Shown one piece after another: positions 33,951 through 44,631 of a DNA stretch of 64,000 bases. Location: NCBI GenBank assembly GCA_963580285.1, contig OY757014.1, forward strand, positions 98,768,072 through 98,832,071, written 5' to 3'. The notes below the pieces were generated by a model, which worked only from the letters and a program-made list of their open reading frames with translations, was not told the origin of the DNA and did no database searches. Numbering within the stretch: the first letter of the stretch is position 1; each line of letters opens with the position of its first letter. The stretch is from Lucinisca nassula (taxonomy: Eukaryota > Mollusca > Bivalvia > Lucinida > Lucinidae). A program made the position numbers and the translations under genes.

Positions 33951-34257
33951 TATGGCCCCCGCCCACCGGAGCTTGAAGAAATAGATTGGCTGCATAAAGC
34001 TTCCACGCAAAGCTGAATCCAACCAAACACGAGTACTGGTAACCCGCTTAGAGGATCTAAGCCTGCCCAGGAAAAGCGTTGCAAGTCGGACCGCCCATGC
34101 TTATAAACCCTATTGGTTTCATTGGGCGACAGGGCGTGAGATGTCATTTCATCCCACTGTATGGTAAAAGTCCCACAAATTGGAAGCAACGTCTCCAAAA
34201 TGACCTATTCAGTGTTGACGGGGACGGTAAGCCTCAAATCAAACAAACAAACAAAAT
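33951..34257 (+). mobile_element. SINE-like retroposon, family D
   Basis: Flanked by a 9-bp duplication aaatctata (33942-33950 and 34258-34266), with the tail aatcaaacaaacaaacaaaa. Inserted in a unit of the Helitron-like core. Confidence 0.9.
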
Positions 34258-35803
34258 AAATCTATAGACAATCTAAGGTACCATAGCAACCAAACTGAAG
34301 AGCCGAATTTCATAAAAAACACACAAAACATGTTCAGGTAAATATATATTTCCATAACGTCTCAGCCTCATAGAGCATATGGTTTTTGAGAAGAAATTTT
34401 CAAGTGTGTTTTTATCCTAGTTTAGGCGCATTTTGTTTTCCATGGCAACCAATAAAAGTCAGATAGATGATTGCTTAAAACTATTTCTATGAAAGTTTTG
34501 TCAAAATATCTGGAAAGGCGTAGCGGTAAATTCGATTTTTCAATTTTCCCCATTATAAGTCGATTGAAACTCTAAGTTTTCATAGTAATCAAAGTAAAGA
34601 GCTGAATTTCATTAAATTACACAAAACCTGAAAAGACAAATATGGTGAATATTTCCATAAAGCCTCAGCCTCATAAAGCATACGGTGTCTGAGGAGATGA
34701 TTTTTTTAAGTTTTTTTTTCCATTTTGTTTTATATTTTGGTTTACATGACAACCAGTAGAACCGAACAATAGGCCTATAATCATATGGCAGATGGTAGGT
34801 TACTTCATGAACATTTCTATGAAAGTTTTGTCAAAATATCTGCAAAGGCGTGGTAGTAAATGCCATTTTTCAATTTTCTCCATAAAAAGTCAATGGAAAC
34901 TCTAAGTTGCCATAGCAGCGAAACTAAAGACCTGAATTTCATAAAAAAAAAATACAGTAAAAGGCAAATATGATGAATATTTCCATAAAATCTCAGATTC
35001 ATACAGCATATGATTTCAGAGAAGATAATCTTTTAATAATATTTTTTTTTTCATTTTGGTTTCCATGGCAACTAGAAAAAATGAACAATAGGCCTAAAAT
35101 CATATGGCAGATGGTAAATTGCATTCGAAACATCTCTATAAAAATTGTGTCAAAATATCTGCAAAGGTTTGGAAGTAACTTTTTAGTTTTCCCCATTATA
35201 AGTCTAGGGAAAATCTAAGTTTCCATAGGCACCGAACTAAAGAGCCGAATCCCTTAAAAACATAAAAGCTGTAAAGGCAAATATGGTGACTATTTTCATA
35301 AAGTCTCTGCCTCCTAGAGCATATGGTTTCTGAGGAGATGATGTTTTAATTATTTTTTTTTTTCTATTTTTTTTGCGTTTTGGTTTCCATGGCAACCAAT
35401 AAAAATGAGCAGTAGGCCTTAAATCATATGGCAGATAGTATATTGCCTAAGGAACATTTCTATGAAAGTTTGTCAAAATATCTGCAGTGGCTTGGCAGTA
35501 AATTCATTTTTCAATTTTCCCCAATATAAGTCTATGGAAACTATAAGTTGTCATAGCAACCAATCTAATGAGCCGATTTTCATAAAAATAAAAAAACAAA
35601 CTTTCAATCCCCTAGCCCAAGGATGTTACAGATAAAATATGGGCCCAATCGGCTTAGTGACTTCAGAGCAGATGTCAATTGAAAGTGTTTACACAAACGC
35701 AAACGCAGACGACGAAGGACAATTGCCTATCCTTTAAGCTCCCCCGGAGCCTTCGGCTCTGGTGAGCTAAAAATAGCTGAGGCCAACAATACACGTCACT
35801 AAC

Positions 35804-35946
35804 CTTTCTTTGTTGCTGAATAAATGTTACGCACCAGACGAATGTCTGATGTAATACGTAGCATATCCACGGAAATAATCGAGTGTACCATGTGACTTTG
35901 TCCGGTGCCAGTTTCCAGTAATACCAGCGACCAGCTGCTTGGACCC
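35804..35946 (-). CDS. Exon 2 of a multi-pass membrane protein gene
   Basis: A 143-nt exon on the minus strand. Donor AGAAAG|GTTAGT is strong. Two acceptors are possible five bases apart: TTTTCAG|ATCAG and TTTTCAGATCAG|GGGTCC. Only the second keeps exon 1 in frame (G|GG), so I use it. The product continues VQAAGRWYYWKLAPDKVTWY, then the membrane segment RLFPWICYVLHQTFVWCVTF, and ends FIQQQRK in phase 0. Trp- and His-rich membrane helices resemble exons 3 and 4. The NAGNAG-like acceptor pair could make frame-altering splice variants. Confidence 0.8.
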
Positions 35947-35951
35947 CTGAT

Positions 35952-36316
35952 CTGAAAATAAGAGTTACCGGTTTTCTTTGAATGAATGTGATACATCGTT
36001 CAGGTAATTTTCTGATCATGAAATTTCAATCCTGTTTTTGAGTCGATTGTTTATCGATCTACCTAAATTACTAACTACAGAAGCTTGTCGCATGATATTG
36101 TCCACGTGACTATAGCACACCATGTAAAAAATTCAGGTAACACTTATTTTTAGCAGCTCTTTGCTTTCCGCATTGGCATTAGCTGGATGGTTATATGGGT
36201 TCGACTCGTGTTTTGAAAGATTTACAAATAGTGTGGTGTAGAATGCGGCGTCTGATTAAACTGTTTGCTTAAAATACTGGCATTTAAAGGTAAATCGAAA
36301 CAGTGTAATAAAAGTG
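35952..36316. other. Unassigned intronic DNA
   Basis: Upstream flank of exon 2 in gene sense. No repeat or gene recognised. Confidence 0.4.
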
Positions 36317-36451
36317 TAGTCGACGATCAGGAATTACACCACCCATTAGAGACACCAAAGGGAAAGGAACAGGCAGAAGAGTAGCTAAACCTAGTCGAAA
36401 AGACAGTTACTTTTCCACAAAATGAACAAACGGCTATCCAAATCACAAAGA
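36317..36451 (+). repeat. Family G copy, interrupted by mariner
   Basis: gacgatcaggaattacacc, gagacaccaaagggaaagg and ttccacaaaatgaac. After the mariner, gcaaagacaaactataacag may be its continuation. Confidence 0.7.
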
Positions 36452-36453
36452 TA

Positions 36454-36460
36454 CGAGGGC

Positions 36461-36495
<35 letters not shown>

Positions 36496-37495
36496 GCCTA
36501 ACTTATTACTGGGTGAGATCGATCGGTTTTAGCTCGCACCCATTTTTGCAAGTGCGGACACCTGCATTGTCCTGTTGCAGCAGAATCCCTTTGGATAGTT
36601 TACCGCGGCGCTTTTCACGGATCGCAATTCTCAGTCGGTTGAGCAAATTCGCATAATATATACCTGTCATTGTACTTTTCTTTGCAAGAAAGTCCAAAAT
36701 AATAACGCATTGTGCGTCCCAAAATACAGTTGCCATCACATTTCCAGCAGAGGCTAACGTTTTGAACTTCTTTGTCCTCGGAGACCCCGGCCCTACCCAC
36801 TGGCGACTTTGAGTTTTATTCTTTGGCTCACAATAATGGACTCAGGTTTCACCACAGTCACCAGACGTTAAAGAAAATCATCTTTCTTTGATCTCATTCG
36901 CTTCAACAATGCGTTGCATTCTGATGTTCTGGTTGCCATTTGCTGGTCGCTTAGGGACTTTTGGACCCAACGGTTAGCTTATGCATACCCAAGTGATCAT
37001 GTAAAACCGTTAAATCTATACCATGTTGAATGTGTAATGCATTCGCTACTTATTTCACCCTAATTCACCTATCAGAGTACACCAGATCTCGTACTTTATC
37101 GGTGGCATCTGATGGGCGTCCAGACCTGGTTTCGTCTTCTAAAGACGTTCTACCGCGTTTGAATTCCCCAACACAGAATTTAACTTATGCATACGATGGT
37201 GCAGAAGACCCATAAACATGGGTCAACTCGCAATATATTTCCTGGCCTGTTTTCCCTTTCAAATACAAATACCGAATTACAGCAAGGTACTCAAATTTGG
37301 ACAATAAGCTTGCTTTTGCATCGCTGGCCATGATTGACGGCCATGATTGACGTTAAATATCTTACGAGTAAATGACACGAAAAGGGTACAATTTTGGCCT
37401 CATGCCTAAAATGTGAATATAAACAAGGCATGAGAACTTGGTTGTATCGGTCAATTGGAAATTGGATAGGCTGGTAACTTATTGACTTGCCCTCG
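36454..37495 (-). mobile_element. Internally deleted mariner, same family as 2960-4242
   Basis: Termini cgagggcgagtcaataaaa and ttattgacttgccctcg are flanked by TA (36452-36453, 37496-37497). Compared with the first copy it lacks about 250 bp including the third catalytic Asp region, and has a 20+ A-run near the left end (36471-36491). The second Asp motif survives (ILLQQDNAG, 36506-36739 minus). It cannot encode an active transposase. Confidence 0.9.
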
Positions 37496-38642
37496 TACAT
37501 GCAAAGACAAACTATAACAGATACTACTACTAATAATAATAATAGTTCGTCTGTCATCTCTGACAATGAGCGGCTTAATCACATGCGAAGAATGCTACAG
37601 TTTGTGTTCTAAGATGATTGATTGGACCGACTCTCTGTTGCAGACAATACAACAGAGGTCAGAGAAAAACATCCCTATTGGTGATGCCTCTTGCCTTGCC
37701 TTGTGCACGTTTCTGATCGGCTTCGCTGATCCTTTTTTGCCTCACATTAACAGACACCTATCCTTATGAGACCCCGCCACTTTGCTCGGTCCTTTGCAAT
37801 TTATTCCCACGACTCTGTTAGTATGTTGGAGTCCATGAGAGAGGCTTTGAGGTGTCCTTGTATCTCTCCTTCGAAACGTTTGCCCATCTCTTGTTCTCCA
37901 AACAGTAGTTTCTTTGGCAAGCTGGGCAACATTGCGTGTCCATCTTAACTGTGTCAGTTTCAGAAGAGTATGTACATTCTACACCTCTGCCCTTTTCAGG
38001 ACTTCTGCGTCTGGAATCCGTCTTGAAACATAAATCTTTAAAAGTTTTGTAAGACAGCTTGCATGGAAGTGGTTCAGTCTTTTGGCGTGCCGTTGGTAAA
38101 CTGTCCAAGTTTCGCATTCATATAATAGTGTTGGCAGCACCACAGCTCTGTAGATATTTTAGCTTTGTCTCCAGCCGCATTCCACTTCTATCCCAAACAC
38201 TACCACGTATTCGACCAAATGCCGCAGTAGCTTTGGCAATCCTGGCATTGACTAAATCATCAATGTGCACGATTGACAGTGTGCTTCCAAGGTAGAAGAA
38301 CTTCTATACCACTTGCAGTCTTTGACCTTTCACGGTAGTAAGGTTTACAAGGTGCTGGTTGATAAACTACTTCAGTCTTATTGATGCTGATTGTGAGGTC
38401 AAAGCTGCCACAGGAGTCGGATACTTGATGTACGCCTTTTTGCATCTTCTCTTCTGTTGGAGCACCATTTGCCATGTCGTCAGCAAAGAGGAACTTATCT
38501 AGCACCTCTGTCTGTACCTTAGATTCGGCTTGCAACCTTCTTAAGTTTAAAAGCTTCCCATAAAAGCGATATCTAATAGGTGATACCATTGTCACCCGCA
38601 TGGAAAGCATCTGTGACCATGGTAGAGAACATCATGCTGAAA

Positions 38643-38938
38643 AGGCCCTTTGAGATCAGCGTGAATATTCAGAAATCAGAAATAAATTATTGGTTTAGAT
38701 TCATATTCTAGACAGGTTTTTAATTATTTGGACCCCGTTTTGGTTTATATCAGTCTTTGAATCGACTGCCTATTCGAAATTCGCAAAATTGCAGTATGTT
38801 TCCTCTGGCTTTCTTTGCCGGATCATTACAGGGTCACTGATGAGGCTTTATTAGCCGAAACTACGTAGTATGACCCATCTTCTTTCTTATGAATGTTTTC
38901 ATTGCTCTTAAAGGAACTCATTTTTGATTTTTATTGGG
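38643..38938 (+). mobile_element. Hammerhead-ribozyme element, copy 4, inside a LINE
   Basis: About 296 bp: gatcagcgtgaatattcag to gaactcatttttgattttta. It splits the LINE between the codons for LAP and TLF. A second, close copy is at 45668-45970. It shares the ribozyme design, but little else, with the 262-bp family at 23.2 kb, so it is a distinct subfamily. Confidence 0.85.
38831..38876 (+). ncRNA. Hammerhead ribozyme, intact core (GTA-type)
   Basis: Stem I GGGTCA/TGACCC is perfect. CTGATGA is at 38837-38843, stem II GGCT/AGCC around a five-base loop, GAAA at 38857-38860, palindromic stem III CTACGTAG, and GTA as the cleavage triplet (38868-38870). All invariant core bases are present. The GTA triplet obeys the NUH rule but usually cleaves more slowly than GUC. 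Confidence 0.88.
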
Positions 38939-39720
38939 GCTAGCACACAGCCCTGCTTGACTCCATTTGCCACAGGGAATGGACCAGAAAACTCAACATC
39001 ATTTTGGACACGTGCAAGCATACTACTGGTACTATCTCACCATTGCTATGGCCTTGGTTTGACAGAATAAGTTTGCCATAATTTTCCAAAGACCCCGACG
39101 ACTGACTGTATTAAATACCTTGGTGAGATAAACAACGGTCATGCAGAGGTCCATGCTCTGTTCCTGGTATTTCTGATGAAGCTGCATTGCTGTGAAGTTC
39201 ATGTCAATTGTTCCTCTATCCTTTCTGAACCCATACTGGTTTTCTGGTAGACGCCCTGACTGTTCAAGGTGTTCATTTAGACGCTTAAGTAGAACTCTTG
39301 TGGGGCCCTTTCCAGCAATTGACAATAAAGAGATGGCAAGATGATAGTCACACAACTGAGGATTCACTATGTGTATATTATTAAGATGACATGCGCTGTG
39401 ATTGGATTGTAGTGAGGGAGCCAACTTCATTCTCTCGTCCTGACCTAGCTGGATCCAGAGGCTAGACAGTGTCAATACATCTGGAGCTAAGCCCGGATGC
39501 AGTGGATGGCCTTGACGTCTTTAGTTCCTCGTCTTGCTTTCCATGCTCCACAACATGCTGCTGCATCGTCTTTTTGGCCTTTGATCAGAGAACTGATTTC
39601 TTCCGCCCCAGCTACCAAAGGCGGATGGGGGTTCAGACTCCATGATGGCTTAGACTGAAAACTATTTATTAGTTGGTCGGAGCCGGAACTTTTATGTCTG
39701 TTGCTTGGTCTAACGGGGTT

Positions 39721-39979
39721 CAACTGCTTGTTTATTTTTTTACAGTGTTCTTGCGGCGTTGTGTTCAGTGCGTTTTACTGTTGAGTCCTGATTCTTGTAT
39801 CAACTTGGCTACAATTGTGATTTCTTTTTTTATCGAGTTGATTCACTGATGAGTCAGAAAACATTCACGTAGACCAAACATTTAATTGTTTGAACCACAT
39901 TGAATGTGAGGATGAGGGTTGGGATCCCATAAAGTTAACTCAAGCCAACCAGTAATTTTTACTGGCGGTTCCAAACAAG
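39721..39979. other. Unassigned intronic DNA
   Basis: Possibly the 5' remainder of the LINE; no clear coding signal. Confidence 0.35.
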
Positions 39980-40320
39980 AAGTGAAGACAATGATCAGGA
40001 ATCGATACAATTAACCCACTGCTCCCATCAGAGACACCAAAGGAAAGAAACACAATCATGAAATAACTAGACCCTAATGGAAAAATCAATGGCGGAAAGC
40101 CAGAAGGACAGTCACTTTCCTAAAAAATGGCCAATTGGCTATCCAAAACAAAAAAAATAAATATTTGCGATACATGTACACACACTCACAGACAAACATT
40201 ACAAAAATAAACCTTGACAGAAGAACCGCCTTGGAACTGTCAGTGAAACGAATTCCACTGGGGGCTTAGATCGATTTTACGCGGCCGCAATCCTCACCCT
40301 TATTTCCGTCGGTGCTTTTG
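39980..40320 (+). repeat. Dispersed repeat family G copy
   Basis: gaagtgaagacaatgatcag through cttatttccgtcgg. Same blocks and orientation as 30230. Confidence 0.8.
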
Positions 40321-40379
40321 CTGTGGTTCCTTCATGTTTGGTGTAGGTAGTTCTGATTCTTTCCCTAATCATATATATT

Positions 40380-40990
40380 GTTACGTTGATTATTCTGATT
40401 CTTCCCCCTTTTGGCTCATAACTTCTTTATGTGAACATGGATTAAGTTCATATTTGGTATTGTGATAGATACTGGGCTAAAGATTTTATCATCAGTATCA
40501 GCACCCATGACCGTGACCTTAAGGTCAAGGTCACAGACTTAGAATTTTTGAATGTTAAAGTTTCTGTGTTAAAGTTTTTAGGAGTTCATTACTTCTTTAT
40601 CTTTGAATGGTTTCAGTTTATACTCGGCATGGTAATAGATACTTGTCTCAAATGTTTAGCAGCAACATCAGCGCTTATGACCATAACCTTGGGGTCAAGG
40701 TCACTGACTGAGAATTCTTATGTTAAAGTTTTTTGCGTTAAAGTTTTAAGGAGCGCATTACGTATTTACCTTTTGATTGATTTAGTTCATACTTGGGCTG
40801 GTGATAGGTACTAGTCAAAAGTTTTTATCAGCAGCATCATCATACATGACCGTGGCTTTGGGTCACGGTCACAGACAAAGGCCTTTTTATGTTTTGCACT
40901 GAAGATTTAAGATCATTACTTGGTTGCCTACAGACGAATTTACTTGCGACTTGGAATGGTGATAAATACTGTTTTAAATTTCTCGAGGGA
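40380..40990. repeat. AAGGTCA-type tandem array, period about 170 bp
   Basis: Units marked by atgaccgtgaccttaaggtc, gttaaagtttt, ttcatacttgg and ggtgatagatact. Confidence 0.75.
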
Positions 40991-41810
40991 CTTCGACTTT
41001 CAAGGTCATGACCGCAAGGTCTAGGTCACTGCTTCTATATTAAGAAAAACTTTGTCATCGCTCTAGCGCCTTCATTTATTGGCAGATTTTAATATAATTT
41101 CACATAAATGTTGCTTATGATAATATCTCCAGCACGTTTGACTTTCAAGGTCATGACCTTAAGGTCAAGGTCACTATGGCTATTTTTAGAAAAACTTTGT
41201 CATTGCTCCAGGGCCTACATTTATTGACTGATTTTATATAAATTCACACAAATGTTGCATATGATAATATCTCAAGGGAGTTCAACTTTGAAGGTCATAT
41301 CCTCAAGGTCAAGGTCACTGTGACTATTTTTAGAAAAACTTAGTCATCACTCTAGCACCCATATTTATTGATAGATTTTATAATAACTTCACACAAATGT
41401 TGGGTATGGTAGTATCTTGAGCAGGTTTGTCTTTCAGGGTCCTGAGGCAGAGGTCACGGTCACTGGCTATTTTCAGAATAACTTTGTCATGGCTGTGTGG
41501 GCTACATTTGTTGATGAATTTTGCCATAACTTTACACAAATGTTGCTTATGACAATATCTCGAGCGAGCTCGACTCTCAAGGTCATGACCCCAAGGTTTT
41601 GGACAGTGTTGCTATTTTTAGACAAGAATTTGTCATCACTCTATAACTTCATAAAAATGTTGGGTATGATAATATCTCAAGGGGGTTTGACTTTCAGGGT
41701 CCTCAGGTCAAGGTCAAGGTCACAGTGGCTATTGAAGGAAAACTTTGTCTTTGCTCTAGTGGCTACATTTATTGATATATTTTAATATAACTATATTGAT
41801 ATAGCACTGG
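40991..41810. repeat. AAGGTCA-type tandem array, period about 145 bp
   Basis: Landmark tttcaaggtcatgacc near 41000, 41148, 41292, 41434, 41579 and 41694, with aaaaactttgtcat and cacaaatgttg. The 122-codon plus ORF at 41417 is array sequence. Confidence 0.8.
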
Positions 41811-42387
41811 ATTCTTTCTTTGTGACTTTGTTTCTGTTATGGGTCTGAAAATTTGCCTTTGCGCAACTGAGTCAACGCGCGACTTCCGGTGAGCTATCCT
41901 GTCCGGCGACAGGTCTTATTAATTATGTACTTTGTCCTTCCAGTTTAATGATTGTCATGTTGGTTGCTCTGATTATTTTCCCCATTTATATATATATTGA
42001 ACCATTTTAGTTTGGTTTGGATATTCTGAGTCACCGCCTGTTTGGGAAAGAGCTTTAGAAACGGCTTACCTGTCGTCCGTTTTGTTCACTGTCGTCACAC
42101 TATGTTTCGATTTCTTTCCCTAGAGATTCTGTGGGAAGAATTTGGGATCTGCTTGTATCAGTTCCTGGTCGTTTCTCTTTTTAATTTTACATAGCTGGGA
42201 CAGGCAAATCCAAATATTATTAAGTAAGATTTTGTTTGGAGTTGCCTTCTACTAGAAGGATTGCCCACCAGGGCTTGAGGGCTCCATTTGCCCTGGATAT
42301 TGCTACATTGACATAGATTCAGTTTCTTTTCTTTCTGTCTTCGAATACTGCCTACGCTCTCGCGGGCGTTTTCGGCAGGTTACATTC
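41811..42387. other. Unassigned intronic DNA
   Basis: No gene, exon or recognised repeat. Confidence 0.4.
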
Positions 42388-42612
42388 ACTCCTGATTTGT
42401 AGGATGAAAGCCTACACAGTAATCATGTAACTACGGTAGGGATCTTTAACCTGCACATAGGGATGGTTCCCCTGCAGAAGGGGGCCTCCAGTTAATATCC
42501 CGATTCGAAGGACGGTGCACTTTGTGGCATTCATCCTTGCAAATGATGCCACTGGAGCATGTTCGGACACCGCAATTTTATTACCGCCGCCGGGAATCGG
42601 ACTGAGGGCAAG
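42388..42612 (-). mobile_element. tRNA-derived SINE, family B (minus)
   Basis: Minus strand: part of the head (GATTCCCGGCGGCGGTAA), then catttgcaaggatgaatgc, gggatattaactggaggcc, and tgtgtaggctttcatcctac. The A box is lost. Confidence 0.75.
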
Positions 42613-42639
42613 TGCGAAAACCACTTAAAAACACAACAG

Positions 42640-42745
42640 AAGAAGACCTTGGAAAGGTCAGCAAAAAGTATTTCACTGGAGGCTTAAATCGATTTTTCAT
42701 GGCCATAATCATCGCCTTGGATCTTTCCTGGTTTTGACACCCTAA
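42640..42745 (+). repeat. Family G fragment (3' part)
   Basis: accttggaaaggtcagc, ttcactggaggcttaaatcg. Confidence 0.6.
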
Positions 42746-42754
42746 AACCCCACT

Positions 42755-42992
42755 CTTACATAGTTTTACTGGGGTCTGCAGGGGTAACCTTATTTTTCTT
42801 ATTTCTGCGCTAAAATATAAATTGTTGGTACTCGTTAGAACCGCCTCGATGAGGCGGTTCTAACGAGTACCCACAATCTATATTTTGAGCAGAAATAAGA
42901 AAAATATCACAATTTTTCATCTAAAAATGGTCATTTTTTTCGGCGATAAAGGTTACAATGTATTTATATAGGCGTGTTTTCGTAATAGTACA
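42755..42992. mobile_element. Palindromic MITE (GTACTCGTTAGAAC family)
   Basis: Hairpin gtactcgttagaaccgcc / ggcggttctaacgagtaccc (about 42830-42872) is perfect, flanked by ttatttctgcgct and gagcagaaataag, and ends at tataggcgtgttttcgtaat. The left outer end is shortened. Confidence 0.8.
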
Positions 42993-43007
42993 AAATAGAA
43001 GTGCGAG

Positions 43008-43070
43008 TAGTGATCAGGAACCGATACAACCACCCTACACCTCCCATCAGAAACACCAAAGGGGAAGACT
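43008..43070 (+). repeat. Family G fragment (5' part)
   Basis: gagtagtgatcaggaaccg, atcagaaacaccaaagggg. Cut off by the hairpin element at 43082. Confidence 0.6.
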
Positions 43071-43081
43071 ATGAGAATCTT

Positions 43082-43212
43082 ATATGGGTGTGAGGGGTGG
43101 ATGAAAAAAATCCGTCCCGAGGGCCACTGTCCGGCATCAGGTGGCTTGCTGAGTGATGCCCGACAGTGATCCCGAGGGACGGATTTTTCTGTCCACCCCT
43201 CACACCCATATT
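43082..43212. repeat. Long hairpin, arms about 58-60 bp
   Basis: atatgggtgtgaggggtgga is inverse to tccacccctcacacccatat; aaatccgtcc to ggacggattt; ctgtccggcatca to tgatgcccgacag. The loop is about 15 bases. Likely a short MITE. Confidence 0.85.
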
Positions 43213-43539
43213 GGATTCCTTTTCTTGCATACCTCCCATTTCTTAAAGCGGTTTCTTAATGCTGAAGTCACTTCGGTTACCAAGGTCTGCCATATTGTGT
43301 TGACACTGCAGGAATGTTTAGTGACGTTGCTGTGACGTCAACCTTAACGACGGCGCATACGAGGTCGTAATCAACCAGTGCATTTATCAAACACGCGATT
43401 ATATTCCATTTTGGGTCGGAACACCAGGGTCAGAACATAAATTTCTATCCCAGGGTAAAATTACGGATTTCCTTGTCCGGTGTGCAAGAAAGTCAGTTCG
43501 AGATTATTTCCCCCAGTCTATACTCAGAGGCAATATAGA
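43213..43539. other. Unassigned intronic DNA
   Basis: No gene. aacgacggcgcatacgaggtcg and flanking cg-rich words resemble MITE arm sequence near 5160 only weakly. Confidence 0.35.
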
Positions 43540-43900
43540 GGATCTTACATGAGAGCTCATGTATTATTGAATTTATTAAAAGAGTTGAGGAAAAGGGATA
43601 AAATGCGAGGCTTTGTCGAGCATTTTATCTCTTTTCCTCAACGAGTTTAATAAATTCAATAACACATGAGCACGAATGCAAGATTATATTTATCATATGA
43701 CATTTATAACGCATTTTATTCACGTTTGTTTACCAAAATGTCAATATTCCGTCATTAGTAAACACGACGTCGTTAAGGACGTCGTACATGTAACGTTACA
43801 GGACGTATCTACCTAATTTGCATATTTAATTCACTAGTGGGTTAACGAAAATATTACAAGACGTTATTACACTCTCAGACGCGACATCATGTGATAAATA
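43540..43900. mobile_element. Palindromic MITE, same family as 5061-8703, half copy
   Basis: One hairpin (43545-43690: gaggatcttacatgagagc, gaggaaaagggataaaatg and the inverse) plus the complete right arm (aacacgacgtcgttaagg ... actagtgggtta ... cagacgcgacatcat). It lacks the left arm. It shows the uninterrupted junction gcatatttaattcactagtg. Confidence 0.85.
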
Positions 43901-44631
43901 CAAATCTGTGCCATCAGTGCTTTTTTTTCAGAGAAAAGGAGAGACTCGTGATAAGCTGCGTTCGATTCGCGGATGACAGATGATGAAGATCCTCGCTGGG
44001 TCCAGCACCATACTTTCGTCGGAACTGATCATAAATTATTTTCCCCTTCCACTGCTCCAAATCGGATTGTCTGTTTTTGGATTTCTGGTGAAAGACTATG
44101 CATAAGCCTGCCTAAAAGTGCGTCAAGGTAAACATGACCCCAATAGTGTTAACTGTGTCATTAACTACCAATTTGACACCAAATCACTCGAGAAAAACCT
44201 GTTCGTGATTTGATCCTCTTTAAACGGACCTTCCAACTGTGATTTATCATATGACGTCGTTGGGCCTCTTCGACTGGAACTATAGTAGCTACTATAGTTA
44301 CTAAAGTTCCAGTCGAACATCGTTAATTTCTACTATAGTAACGCCATTTGACCTTTGAACTCTACCAGAGCTCAACGGAGGTAGGGAGCGCCGTTCCTTT
44401 AGTAGCAAGATGGCGTCTTGCGGCAACGTTCAAAATATTTCAGGATAAATTTAGTCTCGATTGACTAAATTAAACAATGAACAGCTCTTTTTTCACTTAT
44501 ACGTCTTCAACTTGTACTTGTTTTCTATTTCTAATTATATCTTAGAGTTGCAGTTGGGTAAAACAACAAGAAAGGATGTGAAAATGAAAATTATGTATGG
44601 TTCTCCGATTTTATTTCCATAAATCTGATCA
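43901..44631. other. Mostly unassigned, with a hairpin at 44258-44315
   Basis: cgactggaactatagtagct followed by actatagttactaaagttcc and agtcg makes a near-perfect hairpin. A related one is at 50150-50185. No gene seen. A tttccataaatctg at the right edge is the target duplication of the next SINE. Confidence 0.6.

Larger units (their letters stand above)
33196..35770 (+). mobile_element. Helitron-like element with tandem core, period about 315 bp
   Basis: Starts acaagaggcccatgggcc...gctcaccc and ends in the hairpin ggagccttcggctc followed by tggtgagctaa (CTAA at 35767-35770), a textbook Helitron-like 3' end. The core has about seven diverged units marked by ccatggcaaccaataaaa near 33808, 34440, 34746, 35066 and 35388, with catatggcagat, tctatgaaagttttgtcaaa, and ttcaattttccccattataag. 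A SINE (33951-34257) and a CA microsatellite lie inside. Non-autonomous. It ends 34 bp from exon 2. Confidence 0.75.
37560..39720 (-). pseudogene. Decayed non-LTR retrotransposon (LINE) reverse transcriptase
   Basis: Minus-strand RT in several frames. 39032-39475 has the fingers region (RLPENQYGFRKDRGTIDM, with a normal LTKVF where active copies have an Asp). The stretch to 38940 ends GVKQGCVLAP and resumes after an insertion at 38635 as TLFSMMFS. 38260-38610 has the YRFYGKLLNLRRLQ and FLFADDMA (catalytic FADD) region. 37560-38250 holds the decayed C-terminal region with a Cys/His-like segment. Several stops and frameshifts. The clade cannot be fixed by eye; the sequence fits a jockey-superfamily or related LINE. 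Confidence 0.85.
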
